The notes under the pieces are model-generated. The model was not told the origin of the DNA. It made no database searches and was given only the letters and a program-made list of their open reading frames with translations. Position numbers and translations under genes: made by a program. From Phoronis australis (Eukaryota > Phoronida > Phoronidae), in NCBI GenBank assembly GCA_002633005.1, contig NMRA01000082.1, forward strand, positions 286,576 to 350,575: 64,000 nucleotides of DNA, given 5' to 3'. Below are positions 1 to 11,217 of this stretch, piece by piece; within the stretch, counting starts at the first letter, position 1; every line of letters begins with the position of its first letter.

Positions 1-35
1 CAACTTTGAAAAATTAAAAGATCTTTGCATGCCTG
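1..35 (+). CDS. MTMR10/12-like exon (5' end cut by window)
   Basis: Encodes FEKLKDLCMP, then G|GTGAGT at 35/36. It matches the KLKQLC region just upstream of the next exon in vertebrate MTMR10 and leaves phase 1. Confidence 0.75.
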
Positions 36-737
36 GTGAGTGCACCATGACACTTTGACATAATGTATTTTTGGGGTATTTTTACTATTTCTTCTTCAGC
101 ACTTGATTGTGCATAACAGTGTCATCTGTCACCATTGTACTTTAATGGTGATGATGGCGATTAGGCCGACATTGAAATAGTTTTGTTTCCTTTTGCCCTA
201 CCGTGCTTCTCCAAGGTGGATTAATGATCGGTTAAATATTTAATGGGGCATTTTACCATTGTTGATTTTGAATTCTTAACAGACGCCCTTTGAGACATAA
301 AAACATTACCACACCGGTATGAGCTTGCATTGTTGCCACATGAGGTAACTCAAACTCTTTTTATTAATAAAGAATTAGCCAATAATCTTATTCTTAGGAG
401 ACTTGTGACAATGACTAGTTATTCATTAAAGTTTTCACTTTTTATTAGTCTTTGAAGTCTGAGGCAGATTGCAGTTTTTGTAGCTTGAGTTACTAGAAAT
501 TCTTGAACACGAGGTGCTTGTGATAATTTGTCCGACAACTTTTTGTACTTGAAGGAACATTACAAAAATGCCAGTCCACGGATAGTGCATGGCTGTCGGC
601 TCTCGAGGCCACTCATTGGCTGGACGGTATTAGCAGTTGCCTGACTACAGCCAATCGGATCGTACAAGACATGACACAGCTGAAGAAAACAGTTGTGCTT
701 CGAGGTGGGAGAATGTTTGTGCATCTCTTTTAGTCAA

Positions 738-794
<57 letters not shown>

Positions 795-3291
795 GTGTGT
801 GTGTACGAGTGTGTGTCCGTGTGTGCGCGTATGCGTGTGTGTGTGTGTGTGNNNNNNNNNNNNNNNNNNNNNNNNNNNNNNNNNNNNNNNNNNNNNNNNN
901 NNNNNNNNNNNNNNNNNNNNNNNNNNNNNNNNNNNNNNNNNNNNTGTGTGGGTGTGTGTGTGTTCAGAACTTGGGACACACATATATTTCAATGCTGAGT
1001 TGTGCTTTGCGTACAGGTTTTGCACTTGTATGAAAAACTATTCAAATTTTGACGTACTAATAGCTAAAACTTGGAAGTTTTCCATTCTACTGTGTCTGCC
1101 TTTTCCACATATTTCTATCTTTGTGTGTTTAATTTATCAACCATGCTTTCTCTGAATAGTTTGAATTTGCGCATTTTTGAGCTTCTGAAAGCACACACAG
1201 CCTAACTTTAAGTCGAACAAAAACAGTTATTTCTTATTTAAATTTTGTATTGTTCAAAGCTGCTGTCATTTTGAATTTTGAATTTATTTGTGCTTCAGGA
1301 AGATAAGTCTTAGAAGGGTTTTATGACTTTATGCCTTTTGTTTCAGAGTCTGGAAGTTGTGACATGTCGTGCGTCGTGTCCTCGCTAGTCCAGATTTGCC
1401 TGGATCCTTTCTTCCGCAGTTTCTCTGGATTCCAAAGTCTGATCCAGAAGGAGTTTGTCTCCATGGGATTTCACTTCCAGGACAGATGCGGACACTTGTT
1501 GAATCGGGAGGAACAGGTGATTTATAAATTTAAAACAGTCGTTTGAGTTCCTGATGTTATATTCCTTATCATGGCTTATTTCTTTGGTGTATGTAATAAA
1601 TATTTTTTGACTGTTGTATATAAAAGCAATTTTTGCATACAGCACATCAATTATTTTGTTTCGGAAACATTTATTTGCTAAAATAGGCATTTTTTCCTAG
1701 TTTCAGAGCTTCACTACCATACAAACCATGTTGAAAACAAAAGCTAAATTTCTTGATGTTAATTTTGACAATATTATATTTCCTTTTCTGCAAAATTGTC
1801 TCAAAACACAATCTCTTACACTTTTGTTGCAACTCATTGAATCAGTTTGCAATTTGAAATATGGCTACTGCCTTTCTGAATATCAGACTTTGAAACTCAA
1901 TTCAGTTTGGTCTGCAATGTCTGTGATATTGCTTAATGGAAGCACTAAATGAAAGCGAACTTGCTTAATTTATAGAAAATTGAAAAAATCAAACTTACAT
2001 CTGGTTGGACATTTAAAGCAGCATCATCTCCTGCATTGCCTGGAAAAACTTGTATGCATTAGACCTGGCCTGTTATCGAACAACTCAACTTGTTCTATAC
2101 TGAGGTTGAAAGTGATTCTGGATTTGGAAAGAACAGGCAGCACCATCTATTGAGCACATTCGCAACCATCTTATTATTTCATACTAGCTCGATAAGTTGG
2201 CTTGACCCAGTCAGTTATTTTCTGTACGGAGCATGTTTTCAAGCTATAATGGTCCAGAAGTCACTTTCCATCTGAGCAAGGAACAAGTTGAGACTGGTGG
2301 TAAGGGGTCTCAATGAAGAGTTAGGATTTGTTGGATGGAGGATGGACTTAAAGAGCTTTGACAGGAAGTGAAAAAGTTCACCCGCTTTTTTATTGTCACT
2401 AAATCAACGTTTGTTTCTTTCCAGTCTCCTGTTTTTCTGCTGTTTCTGGACTGTGTGTGGCAGTTACAGCGTCAATTCCCAGCATCCTTTGAGTTCAGCG
2501 AGACGTACCTCACATCCATTTGGGACTGTGTGTTAAATGGTATATTTGGGACTTTCCTCTTCAATAGTCCAGGTCATCGGGCGTCCAGAACGAGTGAGGC
2601 CTACAAAAAGACGGATATTGCGCTTGCCGAGGTGTGGGACTTGCGAAAGCAATTTTCCGTGGAGTATTTAACATTGTTTAAAAATCCTCTGTACGCTGTG
2701 AAAAAGGCAACTAGCGGGCGACAGGCGAATGTCAGCAATGGTGATTGTCCACAGGTCACGGACAGAGAAGCGCAAAAAGTCTATTCACGTTTGCTCTGCA
2801 GTTTATTTTTGAACGATTTAGCATGTGGAGATTCCTCATCTAATATTTTATCGCCATCAACAGGGGTCGCTGATGTTGAACTATGGACTCTATGCTACTT
2901 GCGTTGGCTGTTTCCAGTGCAGATTGTCAATGGTGGCGCCCCCTCCGAGTACTTTCAACAGTGCCTCCTGGTGGAGGAAATCGTTCGACTACATCAGGAG
3001 ATCAGTCAACTGACGAGGGCTCCACAGCATGAGATGAAGAAGACGAACAGTGATTTGATCTTCAGTCTTGATACGCCGCAAACCACTCAGCTACTGGATA
3101 CTACTGTATTAACGTCGTCGTTTCCATTCACAACGGCGCACAACAGCGCCCCTTTCCTGGCCACACCGCTGCGTGCGTTTGTACACCAGTCGCCGGTGTT
3201 AAACCAGAAGAAAAACCCCGGTGCGGTGCGTAGCTCCTTTAAAAGTTACTTGGAGGATAGCACAGAAGAGCCAAGAGAAAGTGCTGATTGA
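1..3291 (+). CDS. Inactive myotubularin, MTMR10/11/12 group (3' part of gene, four exons)
   Basis: Exons 1-35, 555-704, 1347-1516 and 2425-3291 join in matching phases (1, 1, 0). They encode the C-terminal half of a myotubularin pseudophosphatase. The order FEKLKDLC, WLSALEATHWLDG, SCVVSSLVQICLDPFFRS, GFQSLIQKEFVSMGF, SPVFLLFLDCVWQL, FEFSETYL and GTFLFNSP is the conserved end of the myotubularin phosphatase-like domain. It is followed by the poorly conserved tail typical of MTMR10 and MTMR12, including an ELWTLCYLRWLFP segment. Family knowledge: these members lack the catalytic Cys and act as adaptors for active MTM1/MTMR2-type PI3P phosphatases. The active-site region lies before the window, so inactivity is inferred from subfamily. 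Invertebrates usually carry one gene for the MTMR10/11/12 set, so I do not choose a single vertebrate symbol. Stop TGA is at 3289-3291. Confidence 0.9.
555..704 (+). CDS. MTMR10/12-like exon
   Basis: Acceptor is ACTTGAAG at 554. It begins with two bases that complete the split Gly codon of the previous exon, and ends CGAG|GTGGGA. Encodes TDSAWLSALEATHWLDG and VVLR. The acceptor was chosen because it alone fits the phase of the exon at 1-35; a CCAG at 571-574 would not. Confidence 0.8.
740..961. repeat. (GT)n microsatellite spanning an assembly gap
   Basis: GT runs with scattered GTGCGTG and GTACGAG variants flank 93 N at 852-944. It lies in the MTMR intron. The gap is probably unresolved repeat. 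Translated reading frames over it are artefacts of the dinucleotide. Confidence 0.95.
1347..1516 (+). CDS. MTMR10/12-like exon
   Basis: Acceptor CTTTTGTTTCAG, donor CAG|GTGATT. Encodes the helix-rich core SCVVSSLVQICLDPFFRS through DRCGHLL, one of the best conserved stretches of the myotubularin fold. Confidence 0.92.
2425..3291 (+). CDS. MTMR10/12-like terminal coding exon
   Basis: Acceptor TTTCTTTCCAG. Encodes 288 residues from SPVFLLFLDCVWQL to the stop. The first 60 residues are conserved. The rest is a low-conservation tail with a conserved ELWTLCYLRW block and a serine/threonine-rich end (LTSSFPF, ATPLRAF), as seen in vertebrate MTMR10. Confidence 0.92.
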   Translation, partial: SPVFLLFLDCVWQLQRQFPASFEFSETYLTSIWDCVLNGIFGTFLFNSPGHRASRTSEAYKKTDIALAEVWDLRKQFSVEYLTLFKNPLYAVKKATSGRQANVSNGDCPQVTDREAQKVYSRLLCSLFLNDLACGDSSSNILSPSTGVADVELWTLCYLRWLFPVQIVNGGAPSEYFQQCLLVEEIVRLHQEISQLTRAPQHEMKKTNSDLIFSLDTPQTTQLLDTTVLTSSFPFTTAHNSAPFLATPLRAFVHQSPVLNQKKNPGAVRSSFKSYLEDSTEEPRESAD

Positions 3292-3959
3292 AATTCCTAC
3301 AACATGTGTTTATGTGGGTGTGGTCTATTGTCCTCAAAGCTCCGCCCTATTCCATTGTATGGTCAACTTCTTTAGTCAAAGGTCAAATGTCTTGTGGAGT
3401 GGTTAAAGTTTGCTACTCTTTGCTGTCTTGGGCACTGTGAAAGTAACGGGGATATATTAAAGGTGCTATTTACCAGCTTTCTGTAAATAACTACTTCCTG
3501 TTACAAAACTATTGCAAACACCAGTGGTCACGAATAGGAAGTGATGGCTACTGTACTTAGGGGTACTATAACTCCACCTTTTGTCAAAAAGTAACTTTTG
3601 ATTTAAGACACTTGCAATTATTAACACAAAGATTTAACTAAACTGATCTCAAATGCGATTAAAAAGTGATTTCTGGCTGTAAGAAAGTTACGGTCAATTC
3701 TTCCCAAGACCAGAAATCCCTTATCTGAGTAAATAGTAAAGTGAGGTCAGTTTACTGCTGGTGTCTTAAATCAAAAGCAAGTTATCCATCTGTTCCAATT
3801 CCTGTGTGCAAAGTCCATTTACATGCTGCATATCGAGCCAGGTGCATATGACGGGGCATGTGGCTTGTCTGATCTGACTTTTGCAACTTAGAAGATGCTC
3901 ACCAAAAGTCTCCAAATTCACTTTAGCTTTCTCGTTAGTATTTATAAAACTTCAGAGTT

Positions 3960-4157
3960 ATCATTTACCCCTTTTGATAACTTTGATGGACACCGAAGTT
4001 GAGCGCTCCCACAATAACAACACGTCGGCGCTTCGCTGTTAAATCCACCTGTTTGCTTCGAACTTCAGCTTTGATCCAAGACCAAATTTAAGCATTTTCA
4101 CTGTCCAGTGCTCTCCCAAACACTAAAGCGTCGGCATTAGTGGGAATGGGCCTTTAA
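3960..4157 (-). mobile_element. Decayed MITE copy (family with element at 41027-41390)
   Basis: Read on the - strand it shares a block reading roughly AGGTGGATTTAACAG and a TTAAAGGCCC end with the element at 41027-41390, in the same order and inverted orientation. The other terminus is not recognisable, so it is truncated or badly decayed. Confidence 0.55.
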
Positions 4158-5929
4158 GAATGTGACGAGTTCACGCAAGATTTACAGAGATATTGATAGT
4201 CGTTTGTACTCTGGTGTGATTAGCCTTTAACTGAATTTGCCTCTTGTGCGAAGCATCCTCCCAAGTCTGTTGACAGACCTGATGCAATTTGTTAAGGATG
4301 TACTTCCAAATTAAATGCTTGTCCACGTTCATGTGTTGCACCACAGCTATCATCAGTCCCATAGTTTCGAAAAAATGTGGCCGTTCAGAACGTTAGATGC
4401 CCTGGAAAAATCAAAATGGGTAATTATGGCAACAGTTTTTGTCTGGAATTGTAGATTTTGCTCTACTTGTGTTGTATTGTGTGCTTTGTATGCTTTTAAT
4501 GATGAAGTACTGCATTCCTTGTTCATTTTGATTCTAGACAAAACTCCATTTTGTTCCCAGATTTCTCCTCTGGTTCACTCTTGAAAATTAGTGCTTTACT
4601 TTCCCTTTATGAGTGTCTGAGAGTTGAGACGTCTTGTTTACTCGCAAGTTATCAGGCTATGAGGGGTTAGGAACTTTCCTTTCACCCTTCGCCCTTTGGT
4701 TGAATTAGACAGGGGTACTACAAGTGTGCAAGAGGCTATAAACATGTTTGAACAGCCCTAGAAACCAGATTCTTGCAGATTGCTTTTTAAGCTGCACTTG
4801 GCTAGTTTAGCTTGTGAAAAACAAAAGTTGAATTGTGCTTTGTACTCTCATAAAAGCAATTTCGTAATATTCATTACCGAGATAGAATTCTATTTCAAGT
4901 ACCCTCGAGAACATTGAGATAACCAGCAACCTGAGAAAACCTTTCAGAGTTTATTGGGGTTGGCCTACCCTAAAATTATGAAACAACTTGAGAAGGGTGC
5001 CTATTGTCTGTGACTCGAGTTGGTAACGGAAATAGAATTGATCATTGTAAGGTATATTGTGATACTGAAACATGTCAAAACGTTTTAAACCGTAGATGTT
5101 TTTATTATTGTATGCTGATACTTGTTATCATGGAGATATATTGTGAAACCATGGTAGATTTTCAGTTTTTAGACTGCTAAAAGGTTGAAACAGAGGTTCG
5201 AGTGACATTTTGATCTTAAACGAAAAAATGCAAAGAAGGCGTTTACCCCTGCTGTTTTGTTTGAGGCTTGAATGCAATATTCCACAGTTTAGTCAATTGT
5301 TTATTTAGAAAATGACAAAATCTTTGTGTTCAGAAGAGAATTTGCTGCCTATTTTTTTTCTTGTTTGGTGTCATTTTCTGGTAGATAGTGGTTTTTGTTT
5401 TGTCAAATTTTGAACTAATTTTCAACCAAAGTTCCCTGTGATTTTTTCACATTTTTAAGTTTTGGCTACAGTGACTTTGTCAAGTTGTTTGTGTTTAATA
5501 ACTATTTATTGCTACTAATCTGTGTATTTACTAACTGCGAAAATTACTAACATTCCTCATTGCTTCTATTTTATATTCATCTGTTAATTTGACTGTAACA
5601 CAGCTGGTATAGCTATTTCAGTGGTCTTCATTTACAGGTGTTACGCATTTTGAGCACCAGTTTTCTCCACTGAATATTGATCAATTTGGTTCTCTCCAAA
5701 TCCGGGACACTTGTAAGTGACTATTGCTGCAATTCCAGTGCTTCCTTTTTCTGTGTATAGTAATATTATTATTATATTTAAGTGACTGCAGAATGAATCG
5801 TGCTCTTCTGTAAAGTGAGAGTTCAAGCAATCCAACGAAAAGGTTTTTGAGTTCTAGATCATGTAAATATTTAGAAAAAAACACAACTTTTGTTTCTTTT
5901 AATAGTTTTTAACTTTCAGGTTTACACCC

Positions 5930-6171
5930 GTAAATCACAAAATCTGTCGGGATATTCGGGCTTTGACTTTCACCGTTTTCATTGTGCATCCATCGGATTT
6001 AAACTTGTCGAGAGAAAATTCCAGAATGTCGTAGCCACCTTACTTACTTTCCGTTAATTCCTCATCATCTTCGGTCATGGGGAAGGTTATTCCGACAAAA
6101 ATTCGGCTTCCACCCAATCGCCGTGAGGGAAATTCTGGGTCATTTTTTTTAATACTTTTGGGTTGAACTGT
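5930..6171 (-). repeat. Dispersed repeat R2, copy C
   Basis: The reverse complement aligns end to end with copies at 14922-15178 and 39347-39604. Shared blocks are an ACAGT...CAA start, AAAAGTATT, a CCCAGAATT-like block, the GAATGAAGGGGAA region and AAGGTGGCT. No tRNA head, TIR or coding capacity seen. Confidence 0.65.
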
Positions 6172-9100
6172 AAACCTCTCACAAAAAAACATTTGCCTGT
6201 CATGTCTTTATTAAAACCTGAATTCTGTAGGCTAACCCTTATGGTTGTAAATATACAATTAATATACCTCTATTTCAGACATGGGCTTGTTTACTGTTTT
6301 TGTACTTTGGATATGAATGTTTTTGTAAAAGCTCCATACAATGCTAGTAAATCCTTGAATGTATTGAATTTCTAGAGGCACGTGTAGCCTGGTGCAATCA
6401 CAGTGATTCAATCATAGTATGATTGTGCAAAAGTCGAAGCAAAAGCTGTGTGTATTTAAAAAACTCTATTGGAGGTAAATAAATGAAAGGTTTTTAAAGA
6501 TAGCACTGTATGTAGTTTTAAAGGTATAGTCCCGGACTGGTCCCTACTTTACAACTCATGACTCATGTAAGTCTGAATGGATCAAAATCTCATTTTGCTT
6601 GCTACTCTCAATGTATCATGACCTATGTACCATGCCGGTAGGTGACCAGATGTTAAAGTCATTCCCAGACTAAGGGTCAGGTCAGTCTTCCTATTCCTTG
6701 CTTATAACAAAAATTTTGACAAACATTCTTCATGCTGTGTGTACCAACATCAACAACCACATCCAATAGCTCAAATTGATTTCTCAAGTGTGTTGTCTGG
6801 GAATGATGTCACAGGTCAACACAAAAAAGAGCATGTGCAGTAAAACCTGTACAAGCCAAGATGAGATCAATGTTACGTGTTATTGTAATTGTACTTCATG
6901 CAAGTTTACAGTATTGAATGTTAAGCCATCTGTTTGTCTAGGCTACTATCTTCAATCTGCAGATACAATCTTTTGAGTGGTTAACCTAAGGGTGTACCTT
7001 TAAATTAAATTTACTCTCTCAACGCGTCATTTTTGTCTAATTTTGCATGGTCAAATGCACATCCATTTGAATGTGTGTAATTGCGGAAGGTAAAAGTTGA
7101 CTGCTAGCAGTAGTTGGAAATGATTTTCATTTTTGAAACCAGTTTTCCTTAAACTGCCAAGAGTATGAATACATTTAGTCTTGTTGCGGGTTTAGTCATT
7201 TTGTAAGTAACGCGATAAACGAATTAATTACTTATTGTATTTTATAATATTGATATTGGTTTCTGTTGATGTTATATCTAATAAATTATATTAATGATTT
7301 AAATGTGATTTTGAGCATTTTGAAATCAGAAGGTCAAGAATGGGGCAAAGTAAACACTAGAAGTAATCAGTGACCTCCAGTCTTCTCCATAATTTAATAG
7401 ACGTGTATAAAATTTGGCATGTTTACTTGTTGTGATACAAACAACTGCAAATCACGAGGTCAGTGAAAAGGACAGAATATCATAATTTAACAATCACCTT
7501 CATATCCAAGAGATTGTAACATAATGAAGTTTTGCCAGTAGCACAATGTGTCTTGAATTATGCACAAAAAATAACCATTACCATTTTTTGATATTCAAAA
7601 TTAAATTCAGTCGCACAATGAACACTCACCATGAACCAATTAAAGAATATTTGTCACAAAGTTTAAGGTATACCAAAGGTAAACATTTACCACATCCAAA
7701 AAACACCATGCATCGAAGTCACTCTTGCCACATACAATTAATACAGGATTATTGCATGTGACGTGAGAGCTCTTGTGTGTGTGTGTGTGTGTGCGCACGT
7801 ATAGTATTTAGTGGAGAGTAACGAGGGTTCCTGTACCATGGTAAGTGTTCAATTACCCTCATGTATAGTACATTCCAAATTTATTTAGAATATTAAATTC
7901 TTTATATTCTAATGTGGGATATTTTTGGTGAGCATATCAATTTTATAGAAACAAGCTTTAGCATGTTATCAAACCCACTTAACTCCGCAGAAGCATACGA
8001 ACACAATACTGCATGCCTGATCCTAGTGAATAAGTAGCAGAGCATTTTGAATAGTGAAGACATCGGCCATTATTTCAGCAGATGTCAGGCAGACTATGAG
8101 AACTGGTGATGTGTAATAAAATCACAAAACCAACGGATTTTGTTGTTTTATAACTCTGATCAAAGCTAATGACTACAAACAGTCTATTACATCCAACAAT
8201 TGGCCCTAACTCCAATAATGTCCCTTCCAGCAGTAGAGGTGATAACACTTGAATCGATAACCGTGAAAATATATTTTTATTTGTAATTATCTATTAAAAA
8301 TAATAGTATATCTTATGGATAAACATGTGAATCCTATTCACTATTTTGCACACACAGGTGGCGCTGCAAAAATCATTGTTGTGCACTGTTCGTTTTAGCA
8401 TCAGTTTTAACGACGCAAACGTGAAAAAGCACGTGTTCCAAACATGCAGAACCATCGTAGTCTGGACACAACACTTTAACTTCAAGCATAATGGTGAATT
8501 TGTGCAAGTAGTGAATAGTCTGCCTACAACTACAACCTAGCTACTATGACATCACAGAGTTAGATAACATTGAATGACTACCTTCTACCTGCAAATGCAC
8601 AACCAAATATGGAGTCAAGGAGACGTCGACAAGATGGTAACTTAAACATCGAAAATCAAACTAGGAATTCTCCTATTCCATACCCCACTTTCGTCGCGTC
8701 AATCTGCTCCCGACACCCTTTAATACTACAAAATATTAGAGGGGCTGTAGCGCAATCCTCCAGAAATTAAACTACGCCCTCATCATCATCTCAATTAAGC
8801 ACCAGTAGAATTATGAATATTGTGAAGTGCAAGCCTGAAACCTTAGAACAAAATACGCATTGTGCACACAAAAGTCCTAGGTTTACACACTTCTATAACT
8901 GCACAAAACTGTCGGCGAGTCTCTCGTATTCCTATGTTGACACCATCAGGACCAAAAAAGCCCAATCATGCCATCATTAAAACAAAAATTCATGCACTTC
9001 GATAAAAACTGCTGGTGAACAAAAGCAGTCAACTGGCAAGTACAGCAATAGTCCTACTCATAAACGGGTGGATCAACGCAGGACTGTGACAAATTCTCAG

Positions 9101-9189
9101 AAGCATTGTAAATCTCTCGGTCAGTGTCAGTAGAGTGACCGTGTCTTTGAAGTTATTCACCTGCTCACTAAGTCAATGTGTGGTAAAAT

Positions 9190-9385
9190 CTCCCCACAAT
9201 CTCAGACAATTCCAATTTTATTTTCTCATTTTTTCCATGAAAAACATGCAGGACTAAAGTAATACTTTTACCGTGTTCAACGTTTTCAAAATTATGGACA
9301 TTCCCAACAATGTTAGAAACCCTTGAAAATGAAAAGGGGGGAGGGGGTTTGGAATTATTCTTGTCCAAAATTGGCTAGAGTTTAA
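9190..9385 (+). repeat. Dispersed repeat R3 copy
   Basis: Shares GTTTTCAAAA, GGACATTC, CAACA(A/T)TG, CCTTGAAAATGA and TTGTCCAAAATT in the same order and spacing with 58245-58420. Weaker copies are at 33130-33415, 52330-52560 (-), 53080-53290 (-). Confidence 0.55.
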
Positions 9386-9916
9386 AGTTATTGTAGTGCC
9401 CTGGGATTTTGAATAGCAGTAATAGAGTGCTAGGATCCAGGTTTTGTAGACAAAATTATTCTTAAGCATTTTGCGCAAACCTTGAAAAAACTGATTTGGG
9501 TGAAGCATCGTTTCCCAATGGCACCATCATCTACTAGTGGGTGAAAAGGCATTTAGTCAAAATCATCTTACCCTCAAAATTTATTAACCGGGGATTTCCC
9601 ATAAAGTGACCATCATCATGAAAAATCTCTGGGCACTTTTTGGGAACAAAAAGTGACTGAAACTTGTTCAGAAAAGTTTGCTATTGCTTATCACTTTAAT
9701 GTAGTTAATAAATATAAGCTTTAAAAGCTATAATTTTAAAATTTTGCATTTTTCTTCTTACTCAGGGCACCTACCCCAAGGGGGGCGGTAATTCTTGACA
9801 AGATGTTCTGAAATAACCTCAGGTGCTAAATGAATTGAGAGTGTTGACATCAAATGAACAAAGTTCACACATTGATGAATAATGCAATTAACCCATTGGC
9901 ATTCACTAATCACCCA

Positions 9917-10052
9917 GTTATTAATCTCTATTGATTATTAATCTCTATTGATTATTAATCTCTATTGATTATTAATCTCTATTGATTACTAATCTCTATT
10001 GATTATTAATCTCTATTGATTACTAATCTCTGTTAATTACTGACCGCTATTA
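9917..10052. repeat. 17-bp minisatellite, about 8 copies
   Basis: Unit ATTATTAATCTCTATTG, first six copies nearly identical, last two decayed. It is intergenic, about 300 bp below the putative CCP1 polyadenylation site. Confidence 0.9.
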
Positions 10053-10356
10053 AGTACTCAGGATCGTTCAAAGATATCAGGATGTTTCAAAAACAAAGCA
10101 AAAACAAATTTTGAAAAAGCGTCCAAAAGAGACCTACAGAAATTGTTGTTTCTGAGAAAGTGCCCAAGGAGCTTCAACAAAAATTGCCAGAAATTAATCC
10201 ACTGTGCATCAATGTCTTAAGGACAAAGATATCTAAACAATGTCACGTGTGCCAGATTGACAAGCAACTAATTGAAGATACTGACAAAACAGTGACTAGA
10301 CACTATGCATACAGAATGGACGGGACTGAGTTGGTATCCTGAGTTATCAACAATAA

Positions 10357-10362
10357 TTTATT
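10357..10362 (-). terminator. Putative CCP1 polyadenylation signal
   Basis: AATAAA on the - strand, 690 nt after the CCP1 stop codon. It is the first canonical hexamer I found downstream. Cleavage would be expected near 10335-10345. Confidence 0.45.
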
Positions 10363-11051
10363 AAAATTCAGTAACAACAAGTTAGACAAGTGTAATTTGT
10401 GCTTCACTGCGTAATTCTGCTTCAAACTCTTGCTATATCATGACTATACTTTAACGCTCATGGAATTTTAGAAACTGCATGTTTCACTCAGTTTACCATC
10501 CAGATTTTAAATTTCCTTGAACTTTGGACATGTCGTAAGAATTAACCTGAACAGACATAATATCCTAGAAATTGAAAATAATGGACAAGATCATTTTGTC
10601 ATTAGAGACCTGACTATGCACAGCATGTTTCAAATATATGTGGCAGAACAGAACAAGAAAGTCTGCCACTTCTTGTGACAAAACACCAATTCATGTCAAA
10701 CCTTACCACAACACTTTTATGCCACTTAAATAAGCAGCAGACCTTGCAAGAAGCCAGACAGATTTTTGTGTCACTTGGCGTCATGGTGTTAACCTGTAAC
10801 CAACTCCACAAAAGGAATTCACCTGAAGTTTGTACAACCTCGTGCTGGTTTTCCGTTTGCAAGGCTAAAAATAAACCTTATGCAAGGTTATGCAACAAGA
10901 TGGCGATTCTGACCCACTTTTCTACTGACTTTGGAAATCTGCAAGTGGTCTATTCCCATAAAATATTATCTCCCCTGTAACAAAACGTCTGCCTTTTCAA
11001 GACAACAAATTCCCACAAATCATCTCCCCTGCTACAAGCCGTCTGCTGCCT

Positions 11052-11217
11052 CTAAAGCATATCATCTGTGTCAGCGTTGTCTGCGTCCATTTCATCCTCT
11101 TCCTCAATGTCTGACCCCGAGCTGGACTCAGAACGCTCAATGATGCTGGCCTGCTTAGCAGCGCCATCTGTGTCCTCCTCGGCATAGACGCTACTGCTGA
11201 CTGGCTCTTGTGGTGAA
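11052..11217 (-). CDS. AGTPBP1: CCP1 exon 25 (acidic C-terminal tail, stop codon)
   Basis: Acceptor TTTGTTCTAG. Encodes [12 protein letters not shown] and a tail dominated by Glu and Asp ([20 protein letters not shown]), stop TAG at 11052-11054. Vertebrate CCP1 also ends in an acidic tail, but shorter in acidic runs. Confidence 0.93.

Larger units (their letters stand above)
3292..10340. other. Intergenic region between convergent MTMR and CCP1 genes
   Basis: No gene recognised. It should hold the MTMR 3' UTR (nearest polyadenylation-like hexamers ATTAAA 3456-3461 and AATAAA 6478-6483, both weak evidence), copies of three dispersed repeat families (3960-4157, 5930-6171, 9190-9385), a short GT run at 7774-7797, and the 17-bp array at 9917-10052. 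An unexplained open frame at 10112-10342 is discussed separately. Confidence 0.6.

Noticed and set aside
637-1155. Long Cys/Val and His/Thr reading frames on both strands
   Set aside because: They are translations of the GT microsatellite and the N gap; only the MTMR exon at 555-704 overlaps real coding sequence.
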